From WRAI01 sp031549605 (GTDB taxonomy: Bacteria > Bacillota > Clostridia > Oscillospirales > UBA929): a stretch of 52,345 nucleotides of DNA. The position numbers were made by a program, and so were the translations under genes. The notes beneath the pieces were generated by a model that worked only from the letters and a program-made list of their open reading frames with translations, had not been told where the DNA came from and did not search any database. Location of the stretch: the NCBI GenBank assembly GCA_031549605.1, contig JAVBPM010000006.1, positions 1-52,345 of the forward strand, read 5' to 3'. Below, piece by piece: positions 8,083 to 16,852 of the stretch (its first letter is position 1; every line of letters starts with the position of its first letter).

Positions 8083-9033
8083 CTAGTATGCTTGTCGCGC
8101 CGTGTTTTGATGCACGGTCGCTTTGCCTTTTCGTACCGTAAAACGCAGGCTGTTGGGCAGCTCGCAGCCGCTGTTTTGACGCAGCGCATTGTCCATGGCC
8201 AGCACGTGCTTGCGCTCGAGGCCCACCGCGAGCGGATAGAGTTGTCGCAGTGCGCGCTGTCGCAGTGCGGGATGCGCTTTGAGCAGCTGGCCTTTCAGCC
8301 CGTAGCTGTGGCCTTCGCCGTCGGTGTAGACCAGCTGCGCGGCCAGTTGTTCGAGACAGTCGTCGTCTTGCGACGCGCAGTGCGCCAGTCGCAGCAGCGC
8401 GTTGTCGATTTGCGGGTTGACCGTGCGCATCAGCGGCAGCAGTTCATGGCGCACGCGGTTGCGCGTGTAGACAGGCGAGTCGTTGCTGCTGTCGGTGGCG
8501 TAGGCGATGTTGTGCTCTGCCAAGTAAGCCAGCACCTGCTGACGTGTGGCGCCAAGCAGCGGGCGCCAGTGGAGGCCGTTGACGGCGGCCATGCCGGCGA
8601 GTCCGCCGGTGCCGCAGCCGCGCAGCAGGTGCAGCAACACTGTTTCGGCGTTGTCGTCGGCGGTGTGGGCGGTGGCAAAGGCACAGGCGCCGGTTTGGCT
8701 CAGCAGCGCGTTAAAGTGTTGATAGCGTACGTGGCGGCCGGTTTCCTCAATGCCGCGCTTGTGTTGGGCGGCGAGTGCGCCGATATTGGCGGATAAAACG
8801 AAGAGCGGCAGCGCTTGGCGGGTGCAGTAGTCGGTCACAAGCGCCTGCGCGGCGTCGGCTTCGGCGGCATTGAGCCCGTGGTTGACATGGGCGACAAAGA
8901 GCGGAAGCGAGGGGCAGACGGTCGCCAGCGCATGCAGCAACGCCATGGAATCGGGTCCGCCCGAGACGCCGACAACGAGGCCGCCGTCGGGCGTGCCATG
9001 CTCAGCAATAAAGGCTTGCAGTGCGCTGACCAT
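8083..9033 (-). CDS. tilS: tRNA(Ile)-lysidine synthase, short form
   Basis: Adds lysine to C34 of the CAU-anticodon isoleucine tRNA so that it reads AUA. The PP-loop SGGPDS at about 24-29 and GxxRYQHFNALL-type segments identify the N-type ATP pyrophosphatase domain. At 316 residues it lacks much of the C-terminal region of longer homologues, as some known short TilS proteins do. The ATG overlaps the dnaB stop by one base (TGATG), implying coupled translation. No frameshift is visible, so this looks like a natural short form. Confidence 0.93.
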   Translation of the reverse strand: MVSALQAFIAEHGTPDGGLVVGVSGGPDSMALLHALATVCPSLPLFVAHVNHGLNAAEADAAQALVTDYCTRQALPLFVLSANIGALAAQHKRGIEETGRHVRYQHFNALLSQTGACAFATAHTADDNAETVLLHLLRGCGTGGLAGMAAVNGLHWRPLLGATRQQVLAYLAEHNIAYATDSSNDSPVYTRNRVRHELLPLMRTVNPQIDNALLRLAHCASQDDDCLEQLAAQLVYTDGEGHSYGLKGQLLKAHPALRQRALRQLYPLAVGLERKHVLAMDNALRQNSGCELPNSLRFTVRKGKATVHQNTARQAY

Positions 9034-10367
9034 CAGCTGTGTACATGGTCAATGGAGGTGAAGCTGGTGAACTGGCCGTTCCACTTCATCTCGACAATGC
9101 CGGTCTCGCCGTGGCGGTTTTTGGCGATGATCAGCTCGGCCTTTTCGGGGTCGGTTTCGCCGTCGCGGTCGTGATAGCTCTCGCGGTGCAGGAAGATGAC
9201 CGAGTCGGCGTCCTGCTCAATCGAGCCCGATTCGCGCAGGTCGGACAGAATGGGGCGCTTGTCCTCGCGCTGGGTGTTGCGTCGCGACAGCTGCGCGCAG
9301 CAGATGACGGGCACGTTAAGCTCCTTGGCCATAATCTTCAGCGTGCGCGAGATGTCGCCGACCTCGTTGACGCGGTTGTCGCTGCGTTTGCCGGGGTTGG
9401 GCTGCACCAGCTGCAGGTAGTCGATGATAACCAGCCCCAGATTGTGGATGCGGCGGCACTTGGCCTTCATTTCCAGCACGTTGAGCGCCGGATTGTCGTC
9501 AAAAAAGAGCTGCAGCTTGGACAGCCGGCTGGTGCCGGCGGCCAGTGCGTCCCAATCCTCGGTTTTGAGCCGGCCGGTGGCCAGCAGGTTGTTTTCAATG
9601 CGCGCCTCGGACGACAACAAACGCAGACCCAGCTGCTCGTTGGACATTTCCAGCGAGAAGAAGGCGACCGGCCTGTTGCTGCGTTTGGCGGCGTTGACGG
9701 CGATGTTGAGCGTGACGCTGGTCTTGCCCATACCGGCGTTGGAGGCGAAAATAATGAGGTTGCCCGGCTGCAGGCCGTGCAGGTGGTTGTCCAGGCCGGG
9801 AATGCCGCTGGAGATGCCGGGCATACCGTTTGGGCTTTGCGCCAGCAGGTTGATGCGCTCGTAGACCTCGTTAAAGACCTCGTTGACCGAGGCCATGCCG
9901 GCGCGCTGGGTGTCGTTGCGGATGTCGTAAATCTTCTGTTCGGCGGCGTCGAGGATGCCCTGCGCCTCACCGGCGGCTTCGCCCACCATGCTGGCAATGT
10001 CGGCGGCGGCGGATGCGACGGCGCGCAGCAGGGAAAAATCCTTGACAATGCGCGCGTAGTCGAGTACGTGGGCGGCGGTCGGCGTGATGTCGAGCAGCCG
10101 CATGACGTAGGTGCGCAACGTGTCGATGTCACGCGTGCCCTGCGTACGCAGCTCGTCGAGCAGCGTCACGGCGTCAATGACGCGCGCCTTATTGAACATC
10201 GAGAGCAGTGTGGCAAAAATATCGCGGTTTTGTTCGAGATAAAAGTCGTCGGAGCGCACAATACCAATGACGTCGGGCAGACAGCGCGCGTCAATGAGAA
10301 TAGAGCCGAGAACAGACTGCTCGGCCTCTAAGTTGTGCGGCATCCGCCGGACTAATAGCTCGTCCAT
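9033..10367 (-). CDS. dnaB: Replicative DNA helicase DnaB
   Basis: Hexameric helicase that opens the replication fork (DnaC in Bacillus nomenclature). The 444 residues comprise the N-terminal primase-interaction domain (about 8-110), a linker and the RecA-like motor. Walker A is SNAGMGKTS (about 209-217), a slight variant of the usual RPSMGKT. Walker B is LVIIDYLQL, and the QLSRRN and DLRESGSIEQDAD segments are typical. The start overlaps the rplI stop by one base. Linkage rplI-dnaB directly downstream of gdpP is common in Bacillota. Confidence 0.97.
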   Translation of the reverse strand: MDELLVRRMPHNLEAEQSVLGSILIDARCLPDVIGIVRSDDFYLEQNRDIFATLLSMFNKARVIDAVTLLDELRTQGTRDIDTLRTYVMRLLDITPTAAHVLDYARIVKDFSLLRAVASAAADIASMVGEAAGEAQGILDAAEQKIYDIRNDTQRAGMASVNEVFNEVYERINLLAQSPNGMPGISSGIPGLDNHLHGLQPGNLIIFASNAGMGKTSVTLNIAVNAAKRSNRPVAFFSLEMSNEQLGLRLLSSEARIENNLLATGRLKTEDWDALAAGTSRLSKLQLFFDDNPALNVLEMKAKCRRIHNLGLVIIDYLQLVQPNPGKRSDNRVNEVGDISRTLKIMAKELNVPVICCAQLSRRNTQREDKRPILSDLRESGSIEQDADSVIFLHRESYHDRDGETDPEKAELIIAKNRHGETGIVEMKWNGQFTSFTSIDHVHS

Positions 10368-10810
10368 CAGATTTCTACCTTGACATGCAGCGGTGCGGTG
10401 ATTTCATGGCCCAGCTTAACACGCAGCGTGTACTCGCCGACTGTTTTGATGTGCTCGTCCATTTGGATTTTCTTGCTGTCGACGGTCACGCCGGTTTGCT
10501 CGGCAAAGGCGGCCGCGACGTCGGCGGCGGTGACGGCGCCAAACAGACGGCCACCGGTGCCGCCCTTGGCCTTGATGACGATGGATTTGTCCTTGAGCAG
10601 CGCCGCTGTTTGCTGTGCCGTGGCAATCTCGACCTCCAGCTTGTGCTGGCGGGCGGCTTCACGCTGCTTGTACTGGTTGAGCGCGTCGGGCGTCGCTTCC
10701 ATGGCCAGCTTGCGCGGGAACAGGAAGTTGCGGGCGTAGCCGTCGCTGGCGTTGATTAAGTCGCCCTTTTTGCCCTGGTCCTTGACGTCCTCTAATAAGA
10801 TAATCTTCAT
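10367..10810 (-). CDS. rplI: 50S ribosomal protein L9
   Basis: Large-subunit protein of 147 residues with the signature GxVVxVxxGYARNFLxPxxxA region, here DLINASDGYARNFLFPRKLA. A long central helix and a C-terminal domain (LFGAVTAADVAAA) follow. Its ATG overlaps the gdpP stop by 4 nt, so gdpP and rplI are translationally coupled. The length is standard. Confidence 0.97.
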   Translation of the reverse strand: MKIILLEDVKDQGKKGDLINASDGYARNFLFPRKLAMEATPDALNQYKQREAARQHKLEVEIATAQQTAALLKDKSIVIKAKGGTGGRLFGAVTAADVAAAFAEQTGVTVDSKKIQMDEHIKTVGEYTLRVKLGHEITAPLHVKVEI

Positions 10811-12822
10811 GATGGATCTCCTGCCTCCTCAAAATATTGGTCAATCGCGGCGGTCAGCTGGCGCAGTGCCGCGTGGATGTCGATATCGGTGAGCTGTGCG
10901 CCGGCGATGGTCATGTGGCCGCCGCCGCCCAGCTTTTCGCAGATGACCTGCACGTTGATGCGGTCGAGTGAGCGGGCGCTGATGTTGACGCCGTCGCCGT
11001 GCGGGATGAGTACAAACGAAGCGCTGATGTTGCGGATTTCCAGCAACTGATCGGCGGCCTGCGCGGCAATGTAGGGCGGCACCTGCTGCTCCAGCGCGGC
11101 AACGGCCACCTGCTCGTGCAGCAGCGTGGCGCTGCGAATGATGTCGTAGCGCAACAGGCTTTCGGACAAATCGGTCTGAAACAGCTTTTTAACGGCCACG
11201 GTGTCGGCGCCGGCGCTGCGCAGGTAGGCGGCGGCCTCAAAGGTGCGCGTGCCGGTGTGCATGCTGAAATTCTTGGTGTCGAGCATGATGCCGCCCAACA
11301 GCGCTTCGGCCTCGACGCGGTGCACGTCGTTGGGGTCGAGCAGATAGGTCATCAGCTCGGTAACCAGCTCGCTGGCCGAGCTGGCGTAGGGCTCGTGGAA
11401 GCTGAGCGTGGCGCGCTCGATGTAGTTGGAGCTGCGGCGGTGATGGTCAATGACCGCGACGTGATGAAGCGCCTGCAACAGCTGTGGCGACTCGACAAAG
11501 TCGGTGCGGCTGGTGTCGACAACAACCAACAGCGTGGCGGCCGTTGCGTTGACAATGGCGTCCTGTGGCGTGATAAAGGTGCTTTGATAGGTGGGCAGCT
11601 GAGCCAGCTTGTCAATCAGCACCGTGGCGGCGGTGGCCGTGCGGTCGAGCACAATGCTGGCCTGTTTGCCCAGCCGGCGGGCAATGCAGGCAATGCCGAC
11701 GGCGGCGCCGACGCTGTCAATGTCGGAGTTGGCGTGACCCATAATGTACAGCTGATCGCTTTCGATTATCAGCTCCTTGAGCGTGTTGGCCATAATGCGG
11801 CTCTTGACCTTGGTGCGTTTTTCCAGCTCCTTGCTGTGGCCGCCAAAGAAGCTGAACTGAAACTGGTCTTTGATGACAGCCTGGTCGCCGCCGCGTGCCT
11901 GCGCCATGTCGATGGCCAGCTGCGACAGACCAAAGGCCTCGTGGAAGCTGGTCGGCTGGTCGCCGATGCCAATCGACAGCGTAATGGGCGTGCTCTCGGG
12001 CGCGCTGATTTCGCGCACGGAATCGAGTACGCTGAACTTGGACTCGGTCAGCCGCGTCAGCGTGGCGTGGCTGACGACAAACAGATAGCGATCGCGGTCG
12101 TAGCGGCGGATGAGCGCGCCGGTGTTGCTGAGCCACGTCAGCACGCGGTCGTCGACGGCGGCCATCAGCGACGACTTGGTGCTTTCGGTCATGTTTTTAA
12201 ACAGCTCGTCGTAGTTGTCAACCATGAGAATGCCAAAGACAGGCCGCGAGTCGGCGGCGGCTTTTTTCAGCTGCTCAAACTCGGTGATATCAAAAAAGTA
12301 GAGCATGGCCAGCAGCGACGAGCCGGCCAGCCGTGTGCCGGCGCCTTGCGCCGGCCGCACAATGTTGCCGCAGACGCGGTAGAGCAGGCCGTTGAGCGTG
12401 ACCAAAGCGGGTGACTCGGTCTTGCCCTCAATCAGCCACTTGACGTCAAAATCGGGCACCATGTCCTGCAAGTGCGTGGTAAACAAGTTTTCGCGCCGTT
12501 CGGCGGCGGTATTAAAGGCGGCGTTAGCCCAAATGACCTCGTTGGAGTCGATGCTGACAATGAGCATGGGCAGCGGAAAGTTGACCATCGAGTCGTTGGC
12601 GGCGCTGTCGATGTGATGGGTCAGCGTCTCGATATAGCCAATCATTTCCTTGCGGCGCGTGGCGTTTCGGATGCGGTAGCCAATAAACAGCAGCAGCACG
12701 GCCGCCAGCTCGCCGGTCGCCACCCGCCAGTCGAAAAAGGTGGTGATGACGGTGAAGAGCAGCATGACGAAGAAGTAAACGGCAAAGCTGGGCTCCAATA
12801 GCCGGTTGAGTTTCTTGTTCAT
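10807..12822 (-). CDS. gdpP: Cyclic-di-AMP phosphodiesterase GdpP (DHH family)
   Basis: Membrane enzyme that hydrolyses c-di-AMP, a second messenger for cell wall and potassium balance. About 671 residues: two N-terminal spans (about 13-30 and 39-50), a PAS-like domain (about 80-180), a degenerate GGDEF domain (about 195-315, no GGDEF motif) and the catalytic DHH/DHHA1 part. Catalytic motifs are HANSDIDSVG (about 363), VVDTSR (about 435), DHH (459-461) and a late GGGGH. ATG at 12822 follows AAGGAGG by 8 nt; the open frame extends 18 codons upstream without a ribosome site. It heads a six-gene operon. Confidence 0.95.
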   Translation of the reverse strand: MNKKLNRLLEPSFAVYFFVMLLFTVITTFFDWRVATGELAAVLLLFIGYRIRNATRRKEMIGYIETLTHHIDSAANDSMVNFPLPMLIVSIDSNEVIWANAAFNTAAERRENLFTTHLQDMVPDFDVKWLIEGKTESPALVTLNGLLYRVCGNIVRPAQGAGTRLAGSSLLAMLYFFDITEFEQLKKAAADSRPVFGILMVDNYDELFKNMTESTKSSLMAAVDDRVLTWLSNTGALIRRYDRDRYLFVVSHATLTRLTESKFSVLDSVREISAPESTPITLSIGIGDQPTSFHEAFGLSQLAIDMAQARGGDQAVIKDQFQFSFFGGHSKELEKRTKVKSRIMANTLKELIIESDQLYIMGHANSDIDSVGAAVGIACIARRLGKQASIVLDRTATAATVLIDKLAQLPTYQSTFITPQDAIVNATAATLLVVVDTSRTDFVESPQLLQALHHVAVIDHHRRSSNYIERATLSFHEPYASSASELVTELMTYLLDPNDVHRVEAEALLGGIMLDTKNFSMHTGTRTFEAAAYLRSAGADTVAVKKLFQTDLSESLLRYDIIRSATLLHEQVAVAALEQQVPPYIAAQAADQLLEIRNISASFVLIPHGDGVNISARSLDRINVQVICEKLGGGGHMTIAGAQLTDIDIHAALRQLTAAIDQYFEEAGDPS

Positions 12823-12866
12823 GGCCAATGCCTCCTTGCCGCAGTTATGGTTTAATACAGAAAAAT

Positions 12867-12896
12867 AGTATATCACAGCTGCCGGTTTTTTTTCAA
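12867..12896 (-). promoter_or_regulatory. Promoter of the gdpP-rplI-dnaB-tilS-hpt-ftsH operon
   Basis: On the minus strand TTGAAA, 18 nt, TATACT lies about 45 nt before the gdpP ATG. It is back to back with the pyrE promoter, and their -35 boxes are only 3 nt apart. Confidence 0.75.
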
Positions 12897-12899
12897 GTG

Positions 12900-12928
12900 T
12901 TGCGCGCGGCGCGTGTCATCGGTATAAT
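12900..12928 (+). promoter_or_regulatory. pyrE promoter
   Basis: TTGCGC, 17 nt, TATAAT, with AAAGGAGG and the ATG following. The consensus -10 and ideal spacing make a sigma-A-type promoter likely. There is no room for a long attenuator leader. Confidence 0.8.
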
Positions 12929-12956
12929 GGGATAATCAGACAAAGGAGGACAACCC

Positions 12957-13544
12957 ATGGACGAACAAGCCATTTCCCGAATGCTGGTGGAGGCCAACGT
13001 GTTGCAAACCGGCCATTTTCAGCTGACCTCGGGCCGCCATTCCGATAAATATATGCAGTGTGCGCGGCTGTTTGAGCGGCCGCAGCAGGCCGAGCAGCTG
13101 TGTGCGCTGCTGGCCGACCAGTGGCGTGACGAGGGCATTGTCACGGTGGTTGGGCCGGCGGTCGGCGCCGTGCAGATGTGCTATGAGGTCAGCCGCCAGC
13201 TGGGCTGCCGCAACATCTTTGCCGAGCGCGTCGACGGCGCTATGACGTTGCGCCGCGGCTTTGCGCTGCAGCCGGGCGAACGCGTGCTGGTGGTTGAGGA
13301 CACGGTGACCACTGGCGGCTCGGTGCGCGAGGTGATTGAGCTGTGCCAAAAGCAGGGCGCGGTGGTGGCCGGCGTCGGCTCGGTTGTTGACCGCAGCGGC
13401 GGCGCGGTTGATTTCGGCGTGCCGTTCCGCAGCGTTTACCGCGCGGTCATTGAGAGCTGGACGCCCGACGAGTGTCCGCTGTGCGCGCGTGGCCTTGCCA
13501 TTGACAAGCCGGGCAGTCGTACCCTGACCAGTGGCACAAAGTAG
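12957..13544 (+). CDS. pyrE: Orotate phosphoribosyltransferase
   Basis: Fifth step of pyrimidine synthesis: orotate plus PRPP gives OMP. The 195-residue protein has the N-terminal GHFQLTSGRHSDKYMQ signature and the PRPP motif VVEDTVTTGGS (about 112-122). A C-terminal CPLCARG segment is seen in many clostridial PyrE. AAAGGAGG precedes ATG. No other pyr gene is present, so pyrE stands apart from its pathway here. Its last 14 bases overlap the radC-like gene. Confidence 0.95.
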   Translation: MDEQAISRMLVEANVLQTGHFQLTSGRHSDKYMQCARLFERPQQAEQLCALLADQWRDEGIVTVVGPAVGAVQMCYEVSRQLGCRNIFAERVDGAMTLRRGFALQPGERVLVVEDTVTTGGSVREVIELCQKQGAVVAGVGSVVDRSGGAVDFGVPFRSVYRAVIESWTPDECPLCARGLAIDKPGSRTLTSGTK

Positions 13545-14238
13545 CAAACGAGACGGTAGCCTGCACAAATCGCACCGCGAACGGATGCGGGAGCGCGTCA
13601 TGCGCGACGGACTCGATAGTCTGGAGGAGCATGAGGCGCTGGAGGTGCTGCTGTATCAAATTTTTAAGCGGTGCGACACCAATGAGTTGGCGCACCGGCT
13701 GATTAACCATTTCGGTTCGTTGGCCGGTGTGTATGACGCCGGGGTCGGCGCGCTGCTGCAGGTCGACGGCATAGGGCTATCGGCCGCCTTTGCGCTGTCG
13801 AATATGACAGGGCACTATCGAAAATACACGCAGTCGCGCGTGGGCAACCGCGTTGTGTTGGACTCGGAGCAGCGCATTGCCGACTACCTGCACGGCTATT
13901 TCAAGGGCCGCACCAACGAGGTGGCCTATCTGCTGACGCTTGACACCGGCTTTCGCAAGCTGTTGTGCGTGCAACTGTCCGAGGGCACGTTTGACCACGT
14001 CGACATTGACCCGCAGTTTATTGTGGAAATTGTGGCGCGCCGCAAATGCAAGTACGCCGTGCTGGCGCACAACCACACCAGTGACATCGCCATTTACTCA
14101 GCCGCCGATGTCTCGACGACGCAAAAGGTGCAGTCGATACTCGGCATGCTGCACGTCAAGCTGCTCGACCACCTGATTTTTGACGAAAACGATTATGTGT
14201 CTATGGCGCAGAGCGGGAAATTGACTCAATCTCCCTGA
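13531..14238 (+). CDS. radC: RadC-family JAB/MPN-domain protein
   Basis: RadC family, despite its name of uncertain cellular role. The 235-residue protein has an N-terminal helix-hairpin-helix segment (LLQVDGIGLSAA, about 76-87) and a JAB/MPN domain with the metal-site motif H180-x-H182 ... D193 (HNHTSDIAIYSAAD). The family usually reads HNHPSG; Pro and Gly are changed here, but the metal ligands remain. The GTG start lies inside pyrE and is supported because residues 10-40 (LHKSHRERMRERV) are conserved in the family. The 3' end overlaps the opposing CPBP gene by 38 nt. Confidence 0.88.
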   Translation: MAQSSKRDGSLHKSHRERMRERVMRDGLDSLEEHEALEVLLYQIFKRCDTNELAHRLINHFGSLAGVYDAGVGALLQVDGIGLSAAFALSNMTGHYRKYTQSRVGNRVVLDSEQRIADYLHGYFKGRTNEVAYLLTLDTGFRKLLCVQLSEGTFDHVDIDPQFIVEIVARRKCKYAVLAHNHTSDIAIYSAADVSTTQKVQSILGMLHVKLLDHLIFDENDYVSMAQSGKLTQSP

Positions 14239-15061
14239 GCATCTGCCGTTCGGCGTGCTGGTCGTGCAGTTGCAGCAGCAGATAACCGGTCATGGACACG
14301 GTGAAAATCAAGAGCGGCACAATCAGCGGCGCGAACCGCGGGACGATGAAGTAGACAAAGGTGTAGTTGCCGGCGTTAAACAGCATATGGACGACAATCG
14401 AGGCGCCGAGCGACTCGGTCCAGTAATAAATCAGCGCCAGAATAATGCCCAAGACGGCGGCGTAGCTGCTTTGGATGATGTTGCCGTGTATCAGCCCGAA
14501 CAACACACCCTGTGCCAACAGTGCCGCCCATAGCGGCATTATTTTTTTGAGTTGTGCAAAGAAGCCGGCGCGGTAGGCCAGTTCCTCGCAGATGGGCGCC
14601 AGCACGATTTCAAACAGCAGGACATAGACCATCGGACTTTGCTTGAGCGATGACATATGCTGCTGATATTCTTCTGAGGTTTGTTGCGAGATGGGTAGCA
14701 TGATTAATACATAGGTAATGGCCGCGTAGAGTGCCAGACTAAGCAGGAGAACGTATTTGAGCTGCGCGCGTTCAATCTTAAGGCTGCGCTGCGCGCGCGG
14801 CACCAGGCCGGCTTTGGCCAGCGGGCGGCTGAGCAGCGCAAATAGTGCGATAAACACAAGGCCGGGCAGGCAGTTGATGAGCGCCGCGTGATAAAAGTAG
14901 CGGTCTATCAGCTGCTGCTCGCTGTCGGAGGTGTTGCGTAAGAAGGAGACGGCTATCTCGCCGATGCCGCTTTGCAGCAGGCGGTAGCACAGCGGGAAAG
15001 CGGCCGCCAGCAGCAGTATAAGCAGCATTTGGGCCATTCTTTCGCGGGTGAGTTTTGGCAC
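14201..15061 (-). CDS. CPBP-family intramembrane metalloprotease (CAAX protease-like)
   Basis: Polytopic membrane protein of 286 residues with six or more hydrophobic segments. It has all three conserved motifs of the CPBP/Abi family: EELAYR (159-164), FGLIH (188-192) and HMLFN (225-229). Family members are glutamate/histidine metal proteases; bacterial substrates are mostly unknown. The GTG start follows GGGAGG by 7 nt. It converges with radC and overlaps it by 38 nt. It is separated from the upstream aquaporin gene by a hairpin. Confidence 0.88.
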   Translation of the reverse strand: MPKLTRERMAQMLLILLLAAAFPLCYRLLQSGIGEIAVSFLRNTSDSEQQLIDRYFYHAALINCLPGLVFIALFALLSRPLAKAGLVPRAQRSLKIERAQLKYVLLLSLALYAAITYVLIMLPISQQTSEEYQQHMSSLKQSPMVYVLLFEIVLAPICEELAYRAGFFAQLKKIMPLWAALLAQGVLFGLIHGNIIQSSYAAVLGIILALIYYWTESLGASIVVHMLFNAGNYTFVYFIVPRFAPLIVPLLIFTVSMTGYLLLQLHDQHAERQMLREIESISRSAP

Positions 15062-15090
15062 GACGGCACCTCCCGATTGGTTTGAGTAAA

Positions 15091-15116
15091 CAGCCCCGCA
15101 CTGGTGTGCGGGGCTG
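15091..15116 (-). terminator. Hairpin, probable terminator after the aquaporin gene
   Basis: A perfect 10-bp stem (CAGCCCCGCA with its complement, 6-nt loop) is followed on the minus strand by TTTACTC. The short T tract makes it a weaker terminator candidate. It lies 22 nt after the aquaporin stop. Confidence 0.6.
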
Positions 15117-15138
15117 TTGCTTTTAGGTGAGACAGTAA

Positions 15139-15840
15139 CTAAGCGGCCGCTTCTTCCGCTTCGGCCTTGCCGCCCTTGAGCAGCATATAGACGATGACGG
15201 CCAGCGCGGCGCCAAACAACGGTGCGAGGATGAACACCCAGACATTTTTCAGCGCGTCGCCACCGGCAAACAGCGCCGGGCCAAGGCTGCGGGCGGGGTT
15301 GACCGAAGTGCCGGTCAGCGGGATGCCGACGATGTGGACAAAGGCCAGCGACAGACCGATGACAATACCGGCGACGCTGCCCTTACCCGGGTCGTTGGTA
15401 ACGCCGAGAATGACAAAGATAAAGATAAAGGTGAGAATGACTTCGACAATCAAACCGGCCCACACACTGCCGCCGACGCCGGCCAGACCGTTGGAGCCGA
15501 GGCCGCCGGTCAGGTCATTAATGCCGTCGAAGCTGACGAGACCCTTGAGCACACCGGCCGCCGCAATGGCACCGGCGCACTGGGCGACAACGTAGCCGAC
15601 AAAGTCGGTGACGCTCAGCTTTTTGGTCAGCAGCATGGACAGCGAGACCGCCGGATTGATGTGGCAGCCCGAGATGCCGCCGATGACATAGGCTGTGGCG
15701 ATGATCGACAGACCAAAGGCCAGCGCCACGGCCAAATGGCCGCCATCGGGCGCGCAGCCCAGCATCATGGCTGCGCCGCAGCCCATGAAGGTGAGGATAA
15801 AGGTGCCGATGAGTTCTGCCAGATAACTTTTGATTTTCAT
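15139..15840 (-). CDS. aqpZ: Aquaporin (AqpZ-type water channel)
   Basis: Six-span MIP-family channel, 233 residues. Both NPA boxes are intact (62-64 in HINPAVS, 181-183 in SVNPARS). The four selectivity-filter positions read F42, H169, T178 and R184, the combination of water-selective AqpZ rather than glycerol facilitators. The C-terminus is Ala/Glu-rich. ATG at 15840 has GAGGG at 9 nt; an ATG three codons upstream touches the purine site. It follows ispA by 57 nt but has an extended -10 box and palindrome of its own. Confidence 0.93.
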   Translation of the reverse strand: MKIKSYLAELIGTFILTFMGCGAAMMLGCAPDGGHLAVALAFGLSIIATAYVIGGISGCHINPAVSLSMLLTKKLSVTDFVGYVVAQCAGAIAAAGVLKGLVSFDGINDLTGGLGSNGLAGVGGSVWAGLIVEVILTFIFIFVILGVTNDPGKGSVAGIVIGLSLAFVHIVGIPLTGTSVNPARSLGPALFAGGDALKNVWVFILAPLFGAALAVIVYMLLKGGKAEAEEAAA

Positions 15841-15864
15841 GTACTCCATCCCTCTTTTTTTGTT

Positions 15865-15893
15865 TTTATATCACTGCCAACGGCAGCTATATA
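15865..15893 (-). promoter_or_regulatory. Possible aquaporin promoter with an embedded palindrome
   Basis: On the minus strand TGATATAAA is an extended -10 box with no good -35. Immediately upstream is CTGCC-aac-GGCAG, flanked symmetrically by TATAT/ATATA. A palindrome in this place could be an operator. It could also be a weak terminator of ispA, but no T tract follows on the minus strand. Confidence 0.35.
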
Positions 15894-15897
15894 CCCG

Positions 15898-16797
15898 TTA
15901 ATGGCGACGGTCAAGCAGATAGTCGGCCAGCGCTTCCAGCGTTTCGCGATTTTCAAAGGGCAGCAACGCCTGCTTGGCCTCCTGTGTCAGCCGCGTTGCC
16001 TCGGCCTGTGCGCCGTCAAGGCCCAGCGCTGTGGCGAAGGTGGTGCGGCCGTTTTTGGCGTCCTGACCCGTTGATTTGCCCGTCTGCGACGGGTCGCCGG
16101 TGACGTCGAGCAGGTCGTCGACAATCTGAAAGGCGGTGCCCAGACAGTCGGCGTATCGCTCGGCGGCGTCAAACAGCGGCGCGTCGGCGACGGGGTGCTT
16201 GCCGGCGGCCAGGCAGCCCAGCCGCGCCGACAGGCGCAGCAAACGGCCTGTTTTCAGCTGTTGCAGCTTGCCGAGTGTGGCCAACTCGAGGTTGTCGATG
16301 TGCTCGCTTTGCAAATCCATCATCTGACCGCCCATCATGCCGGTCACGCCGGCATAGCCGGCCAGCGCGCGGACGGCCTCGACCGTCAAATCGGCGGCCA
16401 ACGGCGCCTGAGCGGCCAGCTCAAAGGCGTGAGTAAGCAACGCGTCGCCGGCCAGCAGCGCCGTCGCCTCGTCGAAGGCGACGTGCAGTGTGGGTCGGCC
16501 GCGTCGCATGGTGTCGTTGTCCATGCAGGGCAAATCGTCGTGAATGAGCGAGGAGACGTGCAGGCACTCGACGGCCAGCGCCAGCGGCAGTGCGTTGTCG
16601 TCATGGCCATTTAGCAAACGGCAAAACTCCAGCACCAGAAAGGGTCGGATGCGCTTGCCGGGTGCCAATGCACTGTAGCGCATGGCATCCCACAGCACCT
16701 CGTAGTCGGTGTCGTGGCGATCGAGCGCTTGCGCCAGTGCGCTGTCCAGCTGCTCGGCGCGTTGCGCCAGCTGTTGTGGCAACGGGGTGTCGTCCAT
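15898..16797 (-). CDS. ispA: Farnesyl diphosphate synthase-type polyprenyl synthetase
   Basis: Condenses isopentenyl diphosphate with allylic diphosphates to make C15 (possibly C20) chains for undecaprenyl and quinone-type lipids. It has 299 residues. The first aspartate-rich motif is DDLPCMDND (87-95), with the two-residue insertion typical of bacterial FPP synthases; the second is DDLLDVTGD (about 220). GKRIRP (48-53) binds IPP. ATG at 16797 follows AAAGGAGG by 7 nt. It has its own strong promoter. Exact product length cannot be fixed from sequence. Confidence 0.93.
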   Translation of the reverse strand: MDDTPLPQQLAQRAEQLDSALAQALDRHDTDYEVLWDAMRYSALAPGKRIRPFLVLEFCRLLNGHDDNALPLALAVECLHVSSLIHDDLPCMDNDTMRRGRPTLHVAFDEATALLAGDALLTHAFELAAQAPLAADLTVEAVRALAGYAGVTGMMGGQMMDLQSEHIDNLELATLGKLQQLKTGRLLRLSARLGCLAAGKHPVADAPLFDAAERYADCLGTAFQIVDDLLDVTGDPSQTGKSTGQDAKNGRTTFATALGLDGAQAEATRLTQEAKQALLPFENRETLEALADYLLDRRH

Positions 16798-16823
16798 CAC
16801 GAAGCCTCCTTTTATCACGCGAT

Positions 16824-16852
16824 ATTATATCCGAAACGGTCGGTTTGTTCAA
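16824..16852 (-). promoter_or_regulatory. ispA promoter
   Basis: Minus-strand TTGAAC, 17 nt, TATAAT. The -35 box lies over the stop region of the MazG-like gene upstream. Confidence 0.8.

Noticed and set aside
9033..10367. DnaB Walker A variant as sign of a phage helicase
   Set aside because: The residues needed (G-x-GKT/S) are present, and the rplI-dnaB linkage is that of the chromosomal housekeeping gene.
10999..12414. A 471-codon plus-strand open frame opposite gdpP
   Set aside because: gdpP has clear DHH motifs, a promoter and a ribosome site; the opposite frame has none.
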